Source of the DNA: Algivirga pacifica
Lineage (GTDB): Bacteria > Bacteroidota > Bacteroidia > Cytophagales > Flammeovirgaceae
Direction of reading: 5' to 3'
Assembly (NCBI RefSeq): GCF_039543525.1
Contig: NZ_BAABJX010000010.1
Coordinates: forward strand, 35,608 to 99,607
Length of the DNA stretch: 64,000 nt
Under the pieces are notes generated by a model. The model had not been told where the DNA came from, did no database searches, and was given only the letters and a program-made list of their open reading frames with translations. Within the stretch, counting starts at the first letter, position 1, and every line of letters begins with the position of its first letter. The position numbers and the translations under genes are program-made. Positions 1 to 9,124 of this stretch are shown here, one piece after another.

Positions 1-195
1 ATCCTGCAAACTCACTTTGAGCTAGTTCCTCTTGATCCTGAGACCTATTATATCGACCATGTACCTGTCATTATGAAATGGTCCACCATCTTTTGGCTCA
101 ACGCTTTACTATTTGGGTGTATCTCTGCCTCTCTATTAATTCCAACAGCTATTGTAGGAGGAATCAAGCCGATCAAGTCGATTAAATTCAGTTAA
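1..195 (+). CDS. FtsX-like ABC transporter permease, C-terminal end (LolC/LolE family)
   Basis: The frame is open from the window edge and ends at a TAA at 193-195, leaving the last 64 residues of a longer protein. The tail has the layout of lipoprotein-releasing permeases: a PLDPETYYIDHVP stretch, a hydrophobic transmembrane helix (about residues 31-53 of the fragment), then a short cytoplasmic end IKPIKSIKFS. Family members use ATP from a LolD-type partner to release lipoproteins from the inner membrane. The start and upstream domains are outside the window. The family assignment rests on the C-terminal pattern only. Confidence 0.8.
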   Translation: MLQTHFELVPLDPETYYIDHVPVIMKWSTIFWLNALLFGCISASLLIPTAIVGGIKPIKSIKFS

Positions 196-307
196 AAAGC
201 GAAGTGTGTACAATTAATTGGAAAATACATGCTAAAAATCACATTTATTTCATAAATTCGGCACCTGTTTTTGAAACGTGATAAAGTTTCTTTTAAGAAA
301 AAAGAAT

Positions 308-802
308 ATGGAAAAAATTACATTCGACGCACTAATTGAAATCCCAAGAGGGAGTCGTAACAAATACGAGTACGACAAAGACTTGAAAATGATGAGATTT
401 GACCGTATGGTTTACACTTCAATGAAGTACCCTGCGGACTATGGTTTTGTAGACAATACTTTGGCAGAGGACGGAGATCCTCTAGATGTGTTGGTACTAT
501 TCACTGAGCCTACGTTCCCAGGTGTTGTTGTAGAGGTAAGACCTGTAGGTGTGTTGAATATGTCAGACGAGAAAGGTCCTGATTCAAAAGTTCTTTGTGT
601 ACCAGTAGACGATCCATTCTGGGGTCAGTATACAAAACTTTCAGAGATCAACGAGCAAACGAAAGCAGAGATCGAGCACTTCTTCAGAGTATACAAAGAC
701 CTTGAAAAAGGTAAAATGGTAAACATTGAAGGATGGGCTGACGAGAACGAAGCGATCAAGCAATACAAAGAAAGCATCGAGCGTTACAACGCAACGAAGT
801 AA
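308..802 (+). CDS. ppa: Inorganic pyrophosphatase (family I)
   Basis: This soluble cytoplasmic enzyme hydrolyses pyrophosphate to two phosphates and so drives biosynthetic reactions. The 164-residue protein has the family I layout: EIPRGSRNKYE near residues 11-21, the metal-binding EDGDPLDVLVL at 54-64, and the late IEHFFRVYKDLEKGKMV segment followed by EGW. The frame is open upstream to an ATG at 278, but the ATG at 308 puts the first strand where homologues begin and is preferred. Length is typical for bacterial family I enzymes. A strong terminator follows the stop and is shared with the converging NUDIX gene. Confidence 0.95.
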   Translation: MEKITFDALIEIPRGSRNKYEYDKDLKMMRFDRMVYTSMKYPADYGFVDNTLAEDGDPLDVLVLFTEPTFPGVVVEVRPVGVLNMSDEKGPDSKVLCVPVDDPFWGQYTKLSEINEQTKAEIEHFFRVYKDLEKGKMVNIEGWADENEAIKQYKESIERYNATK

Positions 803-808
803 TCTTTT

Positions 809-847
809 AAATAAAAGGCCTTAGCGTATTGCTAAGGCCTTTTATTT
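809..847. terminator. Bidirectional rho-independent terminator between ppa and NUDIX gene
   Basis: A 17-bp stem (809-825 with 831-847) and a 5-nt loop contain AAAAGGCCTTAGC and its complement, with A/T runs at both ends. The stop codon of the minus-strand NUDIX gene lies inside the stem. Confidence 0.9.
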
Positions 848-1359
848 TGTATCATAAACTCTTGCAACATCACCTTAATAGAACCCAACCCTATTTCCTC
901 CAGCTTGATCTCTTCTGGATATAAAAATAAGGCTTCAGCAACATCGTCGGCTACTTTTAGAGGAGTAAAATCATTGACTACAGCAGTATACGCCAAGTCC
1001 AATGTATAATAAGACATACCCTTATAGACATACTCATTAGGAAATGAACCGATGTAAGACAGCTCATCCAAAGAAAGGTTCAATTCTTCCTGGATCTCTC
1101 TACGACAAGCATCTTCTCCTTTTTCCATGGGATCGACAAACCCTCCCGGCAAATCCAAAGTTCCTGCCATAGGGTCAAATTTTCTTCGGGTAAGCAGTAA
1201 CCTCCCTTGCTGATCCATAATAAAAACAGCTACAGCCGCAGATGCATTAATGAATAGCTGAAAACCACAGCTACCACACTCAAAAGCTCCAAACTCCTTA
1301 AAGTCAAATTGTTTTGCTGCACATTTGGGGCAGTACTCCATATGATGTTTAGGATGCAT
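832..1359 (-). CDS. NUDIX hydrolase with N-terminal zinc ribbon
   Basis: The protein has 175 residues. A zinc ribbon comes first (CPKC at 10-13, CGSC at 28-31), followed by a NUDIX fold. The NUDIX box spans residues 73-95: GGFVDPMEKGEDACR then REIQEELNL, fitting GX5EX7REUXEE with Asn where the last Gly is usual. NUDIX enzymes cleave a nucleoside diphosphate linked to another group; zinc-ribbon members include NADH pyrophosphatases and ADP-ribose-type hydrolases, but the substrate cannot be read from the sequence. A second ATG (residue 7, at 1341) is possible. The gene converges with ppa. Confidence 0.9.
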   Translation of the reverse strand: MHPKHHMEYCPKCAAKQFDFKEFGAFECGSCGFQLFINASAAVAVFIMDQQGRLLLTRRKFDPMAGTLDLPGGFVDPMEKGEDACRREIQEELNLSLDELSYIGSFPNEYVYKGMSYYTLDLAYTAVVNDFTPLKVADDVAEALFLYPEEIKLEEIGLGSIKVMLQEFMIQNKRP

Positions 1360-1369
1360 GGTATTTTAA

Positions 1370-1453
1370 TTAAGAATGAAGAATGAAAAATTATTAATGG
1401 TCAATTTTTAATTAAATATTGACAATTCCTCATTCTTCATTCTTAATTTTTCA
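1370..1453. repeat. Degenerate heptamer array (12 units), hairpin-forming
   Basis: Twelve consecutive 7-mers can be read without slippage: TTAAGAA, TGAAGAA, TGAAAAA, TTATTAA, TGGTCAA, TTTTTAA, TTAAATA, TTGACAA, TTCCTCA, TTCTTCA, TTCTTAA, TTTTTCA. The first three are roughly the reverse complement of the last four, so the array can fold back. It fills the gap between the NUDIX start and the methyltransferase stop. Confidence 0.75.
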
Positions 1454-1460
1454 TTAGCAA

Positions 1461-2603
1461 CTATCGCTTGCTTCCTTTATACATATCGTAGCAAACGTAC
1501 TTACACTCTAAACCTCCATTGTGAACTGTCATTCGCTTGCTTGGCCTTAAGCCTACCTTCTTCAGGGCTTCTTTGTTGGATGTAATCATCCATACCTTAA
1601 AGCCCTCATAGCCTTGCTTAAACTTGTTGCCCATCGCTTCATACAATGCCTCTACTCGATCGCCAATACGTTCTCCGTAAGGAGGGTTGACGATCATTAC
1701 ACCATTCTCTCCTGCCGGCTTTGCCTTGTCAATAAAGTTTCCTCTACTTACACGAACATAATCTTCTATACCTGCTCGTGTCATATTATTAATGGCTATC
1801 TCAATCGCTTCATCCGAAATATCAGAAGCATAGATCATATGATCAAAGCGCTTACGTTTCATCAAGGCTTCTCCCAATAGCCTTTTCCAAATCATTGGAT
1901 CATAGTCTTTCCAGTTTTGGAAGGCAAACTTTCGTTTTAGACCGGGAGCCATATTTAATGCAATCATGGCTGCTTCAATAGGAATAGTCCCCGAACCACA
2001 CATAGGGTCTACCAAGTTACCTTCACCTGTCCAGCCTGATAGTTTAACCAGTGCTGCCGCCAAAGTCTCATTCAAAGGGGCCTCCCTTTGTTCTTTTCTA
2101 TATCCCCTTCTATTCAATGGTTCTCCTGAAGCATCCAAAGAAAGAATACATTGTGTCCCTGCCACGTGAATGTGTACACGGATATCTGGATCTTCTATAT
2201 CTACTGATGGACGCTCTCCTGTTCTTGCTCTAAAATAATCCGCAATCGCATCTTTTACTTTAAGGGCAATATACTTGGAGTGGGTAAACGTATCGGAAAG
2301 CACGGTACTGTCTACAGAAATCGTTTGATCTACCGACATCACACTACCCCAATTAAACTTCTTTACGTGTTTATAAAGCATTTCCTCGTCAGGGGCATTG
2401 AAGCGAGCTACAGGAACCAATACTTTCAAGGCCGTACGCAACCATAGGTTAGAACGGTACAATACCGTTTTATCACCCTTAAACGTCACTACCCTATTTC
2501 CTTTTTGAATATCTTTAGCACCAATCTCCTTTAGCTCTTCTATCACTAAATCTTCTAAGCCAAAAAAGGTCTTGGCAGTCATATCAAACTCCTTCTCCTT
2601 CAC
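1461..2603 (-). CDS. THUMP-domain class I RNA methyltransferase (RlmL/K-like N2-guanine family)
   Basis: The 380-residue protein has an N-terminal ferredoxin-like/THUMP RNA-binding region (to about residue 165) and a C-terminal SAM-dependent methyltransferase domain. Visible motifs are LVDPMCGSGTIPIEAA (SAM-binding loop, about 198-213), an acidic DISDEA at the end of strand 2, and the catalytic NPPYGERIG, typical of base-amino methyltransferases. It resembles the N-terminal half of E. coli RlmL, which makes m2G in 23S rRNA, so that is the likely role. The frame starts at GTG 2603. An ATG at 2582, preceded by AAGGAG, is an alternative, but homologues usually carry several residues before the TAKT segment. 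Confidence 0.88.
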   Translation of the reverse strand: MKEKEFDMTAKTFFGLEDLVIEELKEIGAKDIQKGNRVVTFKGDKTVLYRSNLWLRTALKVLVPVARFNAPDEEMLYKHVKKFNWGSVMSVDQTISVDSTVLSDTFTHSKYIALKVKDAIADYFRARTGERPSVDIEDPDIRVHIHVAGTQCILSLDASGEPLNRRGYRKEQREAPLNETLAAALVKLSGWTGEGNLVDPMCGSGTIPIEAAMIALNMAPGLKRKFAFQNWKDYDPMIWKRLLGEALMKRKRFDHMIYASDISDEAIEIAINNMTRAGIEDYVRVSRGNFIDKAKPAGENGVMIVNPPYGERIGDRVEALYEAMGNKFKQGYEGFKVWMITSNKEALKKVGLRPSKRMTVHNGGLECKYVCYDMYKGSKR

Positions 2604-2742
2604 AGTATTTATATTTTTTGTTTTATCTATCTTATTAAAGGTCGCAAGTTACACAAGGAAAATGACTTTACTAATCACTCCAATTGTAATTCTATATACT
2701 ATAAGTAGGTTTCTATCATACTTCTATCGATTTGAGACTTCA

Positions 2743-2781
2743 TAAAATAAAAAACCGCCGGATTTTAATAAATCCAGCGGC
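2743..2781 (-). terminator. Rho-independent terminator of the sus-like operon
   Basis: Read on the minus strand, GCCGCTGGATTT is followed by a short loop, the complementary arm with one internal mismatch, and a T-rich tail. It lies about 40 bp after the SusE-type stop codon. Confidence 0.85.
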
Positions 2782-2823
2782 TCAGTGTAACAATTATACT
2801 CTGTAAATCATTCCGTCAGTACC

Positions 2824-3870
2824 CTATTCATTTAACTGCAGGGAGTAACGGTAAATTGGTGTATCATTCAAATTGAGAATGATTGTATAATTCCCGGCTT
2901 GATCTATGACGATATTATTAGGATTATCTAGCTCCAATGTGCCATTTCCACCCTCATCTCCATAGTTGATCGCCCAGTCATCATTGGCTCTGAACTTGAT
3001 TTCACCTTCTACAAGATCTGCAGTTACAGTCCATAAGCCTGTAGCCTGATCATATTCCATATCTATATCAGGACCATCCCATCCATTAGGTGTCGCACTA
3101 CCGATAACTCCCCATTCTGTTTTTGTAACAGAGTAAGTTAATAAAGATGGCGTAGCGATCAGTCGATAATAACCTGTTTCTGCTACCATCAAGTTACCCG
3201 CACCTCCATCAGTACTTAATGTACCTACTGCACCGCCATCACCATAATTGGTACCGCCCCATCCAGCTTCATCCGTGATCTTAAATTCACTCTCTAACCA
3301 CAAGTAGCCTTCAAAAATCCCATCACTATCCAAGGACTTGATCACATCGTCATCATTATGTGCCCAGCCATTATGTGCACCAGGCACCCAAAGTGTTGGA
3401 AACGATAAGTTGGCCGGATAAGTGGTCAAGGTAAAGTTTTGTACTTCGGAAGTATCCGGTACCAAGCCAGCCCCAGGATCAGCTATAATTCGAAAACTCA
3501 CAGGAACGGGAACCTCAGCCTCCATTCCTAACAAGTTTCCTGCATTATTCAGTTCTTCATTGGTGACAGCTACCTCTGTAAGGCCCGTCGATACAATTGG
3601 AGCTGCTGTTTCAAAATTATCATTTGATAACTCCAGCGTATAATTCGTAGCAAGTGTCGCTCCATAGTCAGCGGCTTCCCAACGAATGGTGTCCCATACA
3701 TCAGTGGCCGCGACAGCGTCCAACACTACCTCTGTCCCCTCCAACTCTGTAATCAATGCTGGCGGCACAGATTCATTGGAAATTTTTGGTTCTCGGTCAT
3801 TCTCTTCACAGGCTACTATTCCTGCTGCAAAAAGCAAGAGGACTCCCAAATATTTATTTATATAATGCAT
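2824..3870 (-). CDS. SusE/SusF-type starch-binding outer membrane lipoprotein
   Basis: The 348-residue protein begins at the ATG at 3870 with a lipoprotein signal (lipobox IVAC followed by EEND, an acidic surface-export signal). The frame continues upstream into susD, but the lipobox fixes this start. An N-terminal SusE domain (about 30-150) contains LELSNDNFETAAPIV. Two carbohydrate-binding repeats follow: WVPGAHNGWAHNDDD to about residue 250, then WGVIGSATPNGWDGPDIDM to the end, each with the FKITDE/IKFRAND strand and YGD(G/E)GG. In Bacteroides such proteins bind starch at the cell surface beside SusC and SusD. It is last in the operon, 49 bp after susD. Confidence 0.88.
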   Translation of the reverse strand: MHYINKYLGVLLLFAAGIVACEENDREPKISNESVPPALITELEGTEVVLDAVAATDVWDTIRWEAADYGATLATNYTLELSNDNFETAAPIVSTGLTEVAVTNEELNNAGNLLGMEAEVPVPVSFRIIADPGAGLVPDTSEVQNFTLTTYPANLSFPTLWVPGAHNGWAHNDDDVIKSLDSDGIFEGYLWLESEFKITDEAGWGGTNYGDGGAVGTLSTDGGAGNLMVAETGYYRLIATPSLLTYSVTKTEWGVIGSATPNGWDGPDIDMEYDQATGLWTVTADLVEGEIKFRANDDWAINYGDEGGNGTLELDNPNNIVIDQAGNYTIILNLNDTPIYRYSLQLNE

Positions 3871-3919
3871 AACATTAAAGTTCAATAGTAAATAGATGAA
3901 TTCAAGAGTGTGTTCATGA

Positions 3920-5551
3920 CTAATACCCTGGGTTTTGTTCCAGATTCCCATTCAGGTTCACATCAGTCTGAGGAATAGGCATCAGATCATAGAAACGAGG
4001 AACACTTCCACCTTCAGGAGACCCTCCCTTAAACGGCCAGATATAATCTCCGCCTGTGAATAGGCCAAAACGGATAAGATCCGTTCTACGGTGACACTCC
4101 CAATACAACTCTCTGGCACGCTCATCAATAATAAAATCAAACGTCACATCTCCTACGGCCAATGGAGGCACCCCTGCCCTATCCTGAATTTCATTGACAA
4201 AAGCCAAGTTTTGTGCAGACACTGCTCCATCCAAACGAAGATCTATCTCCGCAGCCATCAAGTAAGCGTCTGCCAATCGAAATACTGGCACATTGACACT
4301 AGACTGCCCTTGATTGGCACCTATACCCGGCGTACCATCAGCATTCAGGTTCTTGAATTTCGTAACAGCATACCCTTGTGTAAACTGCTCTTGCTGTAAA
4401 ATTTCCAAAGACTGCCCCTCCGTAAAGAATAACGCCCGACTATCTCCTGTTTCCGGAAACTTATTTACAAAGGCACTCGTCGTACGATTACCTCCCCAGT
4501 TGGCAGAAGTACCATAATCTGAAGCTATCATAGCTCCTCCAATAGAAGCATTGATAATATAAGTTGTTCCTCCAAACGTTTGTGCGCTATCTCCATCATA
4601 GTTAAAAGAGAAAATGATCTCATTATCATATTGGAAATTCTCCGCAGAAAACAACAACTCATAAGCATTTAGTCCCGATCCATCTTCCATTTGAAGGGAG
4701 TAACCTGCCTCAAACAATTGGTTCAAATAAACTCTCGCTTGCTCATAATACGTATTACTCTCTGTTCCCAAGTACGTATTATGGTTAAGGTAAAGCTTTG
4801 CCAAAAGCATCCACGCAGCTCCTTTATCAGCCTGTCCTACTAATCCAGCTCCTGGTTCTAATAAAACCTGCTCTGTCTCATCCCCTTCACCTATAATGGC
4901 CAATAGTTCCGACTCGATATAGTTGAACAACTCAGGTCCTTGAGGACTATCTCCCGCTGCAGGAGGGTTTGTAGAGCCTACACTACTCCCCTCTGTAATA
5001 AAGGGAACGCCATTACCAAACAAGTCCAACGCATGCCAATAAGCCAATGCTCTAAGAAAACGTGCCTCCGCTACATATTGTGGTAAACGGGTAAATTCAT
5101 CTCTTCCCAAATCATTCACCTGACGAATAAACTCGTTAGCTGAAGAAACTTGATAGATCACTCTATAGTAAAAGGAACGAATAAACTCATTGGAAGCATC
5201 CCAATTTAATTGACTCATACTTGGCAAATTACCATCCGCCCATCCATTGATGGTTTCATCCGTAGGCAACTGCTGACATACAAAATACCCTCTCCAGTAC
5301 TGACTATGTCCTTCGTCAAACCCATCCAGGTCTCCTTGTCCTGCAGGCCCCTGTTGCCCAGACAAAGCAAAACCCGCATACACTTTAGACAATGCTCCCT
5401 GAAAAGCTTCTTCAGAAGTCAATACATCTTCGGCTATTTGTATATCTGGATCTATCGGTCGTATATCCAGATCATTAAGACAAGAAGGGAGTAGAAAAGC
5501 CGACAGTACCCCCACTATCATTAATAGTTTTCTGATATCTATAATTTTCAT
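3920..5551 (-). CDS. SusD/RagB family nutrient-binding lipoprotein
   Basis: The 543-residue lipoprotein (LLPSC lipobox at the end of a short signal peptide) has the SusD architecture: a TPR-rich alpha-helical fold with YVAEARFLRALAYWHALDLFGNGVPF, the hallmark RFLRA.Y...DLFG segment. The C-terminal region has RARELYWECHRRTDLIRFG, also diagnostic, and the protein ends with a PIPQ...NPGY tail. It caps the SusC pore and captures oligosaccharide at the surface. Only 15 bp separate it from susC, so the two should be co-transcribed. Confidence 0.95.
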   Translation of the reverse strand: MKIIDIRKLLMIVGVLSAFLLPSCLNDLDIRPIDPDIQIAEDVLTSEEAFQGALSKVYAGFALSGQQGPAGQGDLDGFDEGHSQYWRGYFVCQQLPTDETINGWADGNLPSMSQLNWDASNEFIRSFYYRVIYQVSSANEFIRQVNDLGRDEFTRLPQYVAEARFLRALAYWHALDLFGNGVPFITEGSSVGSTNPPAAGDSPQGPELFNYIESELLAIIGEGDETEQVLLEPGAGLVGQADKGAAWMLLAKLYLNHNTYLGTESNTYYEQARVYLNQLFEAGYSLQMEDGSGLNAYELLFSAENFQYDNEIIFSFNYDGDSAQTFGGTTYIINASIGGAMIASDYGTSANWGGNRTTSAFVNKFPETGDSRALFFTEGQSLEILQQEQFTQGYAVTKFKNLNADGTPGIGANQGQSSVNVPVFRLADAYLMAAEIDLRLDGAVSAQNLAFVNEIQDRAGVPPLAVGDVTFDFIIDERARELYWECHRRTDLIRFGLFTGGDYIWPFKGGSPEGGSVPRFYDLMPIPQTDVNLNGNLEQNPGY

Positions 5552-5566
5552 GATTGATACATTAGG

Positions 5567-8548
5567 TTAGAATGAGACATTAACTCCCATAGTATAGGTC
5601 CTTGGACGTGGATAGAAATTATTATCTATACCACTGAAGATTTCTGGATCGATCCCATCATAGTTCGTGATGACAAACATATTATTGATAGTACCATATA
5701 AGCGGGCGTTCAAACGTGTATCAAACAAGCGATTAAAGTTGTATCCCAAGGTCACATTATCCAATCGGAAGAATCCAGCGTTCTCTACATAGTGATCAGA
5801 GAAGTATTGTGGGTTATTAAATTGTGTATCAAAGATTTCTTCTGTCACATTATTTGCAAATGCTCCCGACGTTTGCAAGCGCTGATAGAAGGAACGTCCC
5901 GCATTGATATCGTTATAAACATAGTTATTCAAGTTTATACGAGCGGCCACACTAAAGTCCCAATTTCTATAACCGAGATTAGAATTTAACCCCATCAACA
6001 TATTTGGAGCTGGGTCTTTGTAATGGTACTTATCAAACTCATTGATTACTCCATCCTCATTTCTATCTACATATAATCCCTCAATTGGTCGACCATCCTG
6101 ATCATACACCTGCTCATACACATAAAATGAACGTGCCGGATGTCCTACCGTATGAATTTGTATCAGGTTACCTGTACCACTACTGATACCTCCTGTTGGC
6201 ACTCCTACAAAGTCGTCTCCCCCACCAGAAAGCTTAGTAATCTCATTCTTGTTGTAAGTAATGTTATACCCTACACTCCAACGCCAATCCTGAGATCTCA
6301 GAATACTTACATCAATCGCAAATTCAATACCTTGGTTTACCATGGTTCCCACATTCGTAATCAACTCATTACCCAAATTAGAACCTGCTGACACCGGCAC
6401 CTGACTCAATAGGTCATCCGTTCTTCTATAGTACCAATCAATCAAACCTGTAATACGGTCATCAAAGAAACCATAGTCTATACCAACGTTAAATGTTGTT
6501 GTTTCCTCCCACTTCAGATCCTCATTAAATTTATTCGCTCGGAAAGTGGTCGTATAAATAGGTCCGGCTGGTCCATAATAAACATATTGAGCAGTTCCCA
6601 AAGAAGCTTGATAGGTTCCAATATAAGGATAGTCATTTCCCGGTATATCCTGTTGTCCTGTAATACCATACCCTGCTCTTAGCTTCAACTGAGTTAGCCA
6701 ATCTGCATCTCCAAACCAATCCTCTTTTTCCATGTTCCAAGCCAATGCCAATGCTGGGAACCATCCCCAACGATTATCCTCTGAAAAACGGGAAGATCCA
6801 TCATTTCTTAGGGTAAATGTCATCACATACTTATCATACAAAGAGTAGTTAAAACGTCCGTAAAAAGACACTAAGTAGTTCTCTGTTTTATCAATGGTAT
6901 TCAATACTCCAGTACCATTTCCGAACATTTGATTGTTTTTACTATCCCTTCTGAAGTGTTGCCAAGAATACCCAAGCAAGGCATTCAAGCGACTTTCCCC
7001 AAAATCCCTTTCATAGGCCAGATAAGTTTCCAATAACTCGTTAGATTTATTTTGAGAGTAATTACTAAAGAAACCATCGTTGATAAACGCTCCTTGATCG
7101 TGAACCGCATTAGGTGCCACTACAATATCTCCTTCTGCATCCGAAAAATCTCCACCTAAGTTCAAGTTCACTCTGAAATCCGGAGCAAAATGTAAACGAT
7201 AATCTACCTGTAAGTTACCGATAAAGCGATCTACCTGTGACTGGTCTCTACGTCTTTCCAAGGTTGATACTGGGTTCCCAGGAGCAATAGGATTAGGTGA
7301 TATAACTGTCTCTCCATCATCCAAAACCAATTCTGTTGGCCAATAGTAAAACTCTCCATTAGCCGTTCTAACGGGTTGAGTAGGATCCATAGAGATCGCA
7401 TTACCAATCGCTCCCGTGCTCGCAAACCGGTTGTCTACATACATATATTTAGCGGAAGCATTCACTTTCAAATGCTCATCGAAAAACGTAGGGTTTAAGT
7501 TCAAACCTACAGTAATCCTTTCCATGTTCTCTGTTTTCAGGATACCATCTGTATTGTTATATCCCACAGAAGCACGGTAAGGCAAGCCGCCATCTGCAAT
7601 GGTTCCTGAAACGGATACGTTATGTTCAGTACCTACAGCTGTTTCAAAAATCTCATCTTGCCAATCTGTATCCGCATCTCCCAAAAGGTTTACATTGTCT
7701 GGAAATTGCTCTGTAAACAAGGCGCGATATTGCGTTGCATCTAATACATCTACGGTCTTGATCGGGGTATAAATTGAAACGTTACCATTATAATCTACCG
7801 ACACACGATCTCTTGATCCCTTTTTGGTCGTAATTAAGATAACACCATTGGAAGCTCTTGATCCGTAGATGGCTGTTGAAGAAGCATCTTTCAGTACGGT
7901 AAATGTCTCGATGTCATTAGGGTTAATGGTATTCAATGGGTTTCTCATACCTGACACTCCATCGTTATCCAATGGTACACCATCAATGACTATCAAAGGA
8001 TCATTATTGGCATTCAAAGAGGATCCACCACGGATACGGATTGTTGCCCCAGCACCTGGCGCACCACCACCTGTCGTAATTTGCACCCCAGGCAACTTAC
8101 CATTCAGTAGTTCCTGTGGAGAGTTGATCGCTCCTTGGTTAAAGTCTGCAGCAGTTACTGCTTGCACAGAACCTGTAACGTCTTCTTTCTTAGCCGTACC
8201 ATAACCAATTACGACCACCTCTTCCATTTGCTCTGAGTCCGGTACGAGTTGTATATTCATCGTTGATTGGTTACCTACGGTAACTTCTTGTGTCTGATAC
8301 CCTACATAACTGACGACCAGCGTTTCTTGTCCCGTTTCCAACGGCAATGTATAATTACCATCAAAATCTGTTGCGACTCCTTTGCTAGTTCCCTTTAACA
8401 ATACAGATACCCCAGGAAGTGGATCTCCATTTTCATCGGTTACTGTACCAGAAACCACTTTGTCTTGTGCCCACATTGCACTGGGCAACAACAAGATCAA
8501 CATTATCCCCAAGAGATAATGTGATAAGGTATTGCAAACCTTTTTCAT
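5567..8548 (-). CDS. SusC/RagA family TonB-linked outer membrane receptor
   Basis: The 993-residue protein has a signal peptide (cleaved near SAMWAQ), a carboxypeptidase-regulatory-like domain (VSGTVTDENGDPLPGVSVLLKG), a TonB-box-like region EEVVVIGYG, a plug domain with the SusC signature GGSSLNANNDPLIVIDGVP and DASSTAIYGSRASNGVI, and a 22-strand barrel ending in the aromatic VNVSF. Together with SusD it imports oligosaccharides across the outer membrane using TonB energy. It is the first gene of the operon. The neighbouring LacI regulator, the SusE partner and the amylases elsewhere suggest alpha-glucans as substrate, but this is inferred. Confidence 0.96.
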   Translation of the reverse strand: MKKVCNTLSHYLLGIMLILLLPSAMWAQDKVVSGTVTDENGDPLPGVSVLLKGTSKGVATDFDGNYTLPLETGQETLVVSYVGYQTQEVTVGNQSTMNIQLVPDSEQMEEVVVIGYGTAKKEDVTGSVQAVTAADFNQGAINSPQELLNGKLPGVQITTGGGAPGAGATIRIRGGSSLNANNDPLIVIDGVPLDNDGVSGMRNPLNTINPNDIETFTVLKDASSTAIYGSRASNGVILITTKKGSRDRVSVDYNGNVSIYTPIKTVDVLDATQYRALFTEQFPDNVNLLGDADTDWQDEIFETAVGTEHNVSVSGTIADGGLPYRASVGYNNTDGILKTENMERITVGLNLNPTFFDEHLKVNASAKYMYVDNRFASTGAIGNAISMDPTQPVRTANGEFYYWPTELVLDDGETVISPNPIAPGNPVSTLERRRDQSQVDRFIGNLQVDYRLHFAPDFRVNLNLGGDFSDAEGDIVVAPNAVHDQGAFINDGFFSNYSQNKSNELLETYLAYERDFGESRLNALLGYSWQHFRRDSKNNQMFGNGTGVLNTIDKTENYLVSFYGRFNYSLYDKYVMTFTLRNDGSSRFSEDNRWGWFPALALAWNMEKEDWFGDADWLTQLKLRAGYGITGQQDIPGNDYPYIGTYQASLGTAQYVYYGPAGPIYTTTFRANKFNEDLKWEETTTFNVGIDYGFFDDRITGLIDWYYRRTDDLLSQVPVSAGSNLGNELITNVGTMVNQGIEFAIDVSILRSQDWRWSVGYNITYNKNEITKLSGGGDDFVGVPTGGISSGTGNLIQIHTVGHPARSFYVYEQVYDQDGRPIEGLYVDRNEDGVINEFDKYHYKDPAPNMLMGLNSNLGYRNWDFSVAARINLNNYVYNDINAGRSFYQRLQTSGAFANNVTEEIFDTQFNNPQYFSDHYVENAGFFRLDNVTLGYNFNRLFDTRLNARLYGTINNMFVITNYDGIDPEIFSGIDNNFYPRPRTYTMGVNVSF

Positions 8549-9124
8549 ATGGTTGATATTTTGAGTAATAGTATAGTGTGAATGCTGATTGTTTTTTGAG
8601 TTAAATCTTTTTCCCTATAAGCATAATCGCTCTTACCCTTTTCAAGAGGGGGGCCTAATAATGAGTTTATAAAGAATCATCGGATTGGGTTATCAAATTA
8701 ACGTTATCTCATCTTGATCAATGAAGTCTTTATGAGAGTCATCTCGCTGATTGAGTCTTAATATTAGATAATATTATGTTCATTGAATTTAGTAACATTT
8801 ACACTTCATGCAAATGATGATGTTCCATATACTCCACTTCACAATATGATTTTACTCACCTGAATTGGGTTTATACCATACTTTACCACACAAGTACAAT
8901 TAACTCTATATAAAATGTACAAACAACATTTTAACAAACACATGTAGACATGTAAGTATCAAAAACAAAACAATAGAAGTATTCATCATTCGTGCCCTGT
9001 TTATTTATTTCTATTATTACACTGTCATACGACTTTAAAAGGAATCTGAGTAAAATTTTAAATCTTCAAACAATTAATTAGATTTACCTAAGAATTAATT
9101 TTTAGACTACAGCCATTGTGTACT
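8549..9124. promoter_or_regulatory. Divergent regulatory region between susC and the LacI-type regulator
   Basis: This 576-bp AT-rich gap holds no convincing ORF. It must contain both divergent promoters. A short TAACGTTA palindrome near 8698-8705, with the central CG usual for LacI-family sites, is a possible operator. The CAACCGGTTTC core seen at the two amylase genes is absent here, and I could not find a full TAnnTTTG box for either gene. Confidence 0.45.

Noticed and set aside
2824..3951. The SusE-type gene starting at 3951 and overlapping susD
   Set aside because: The lipoprotein signal begins at 3870; the upstream 27 codons read through the end of susD and look non-coding in this frame.
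8549..9124. A CAACCGGTTTC operator in front of susC
   Set aside because: Neither the 11-bp core nor AACCGGTT occurs there; only a weaker TAACGTTA palindrome is present.
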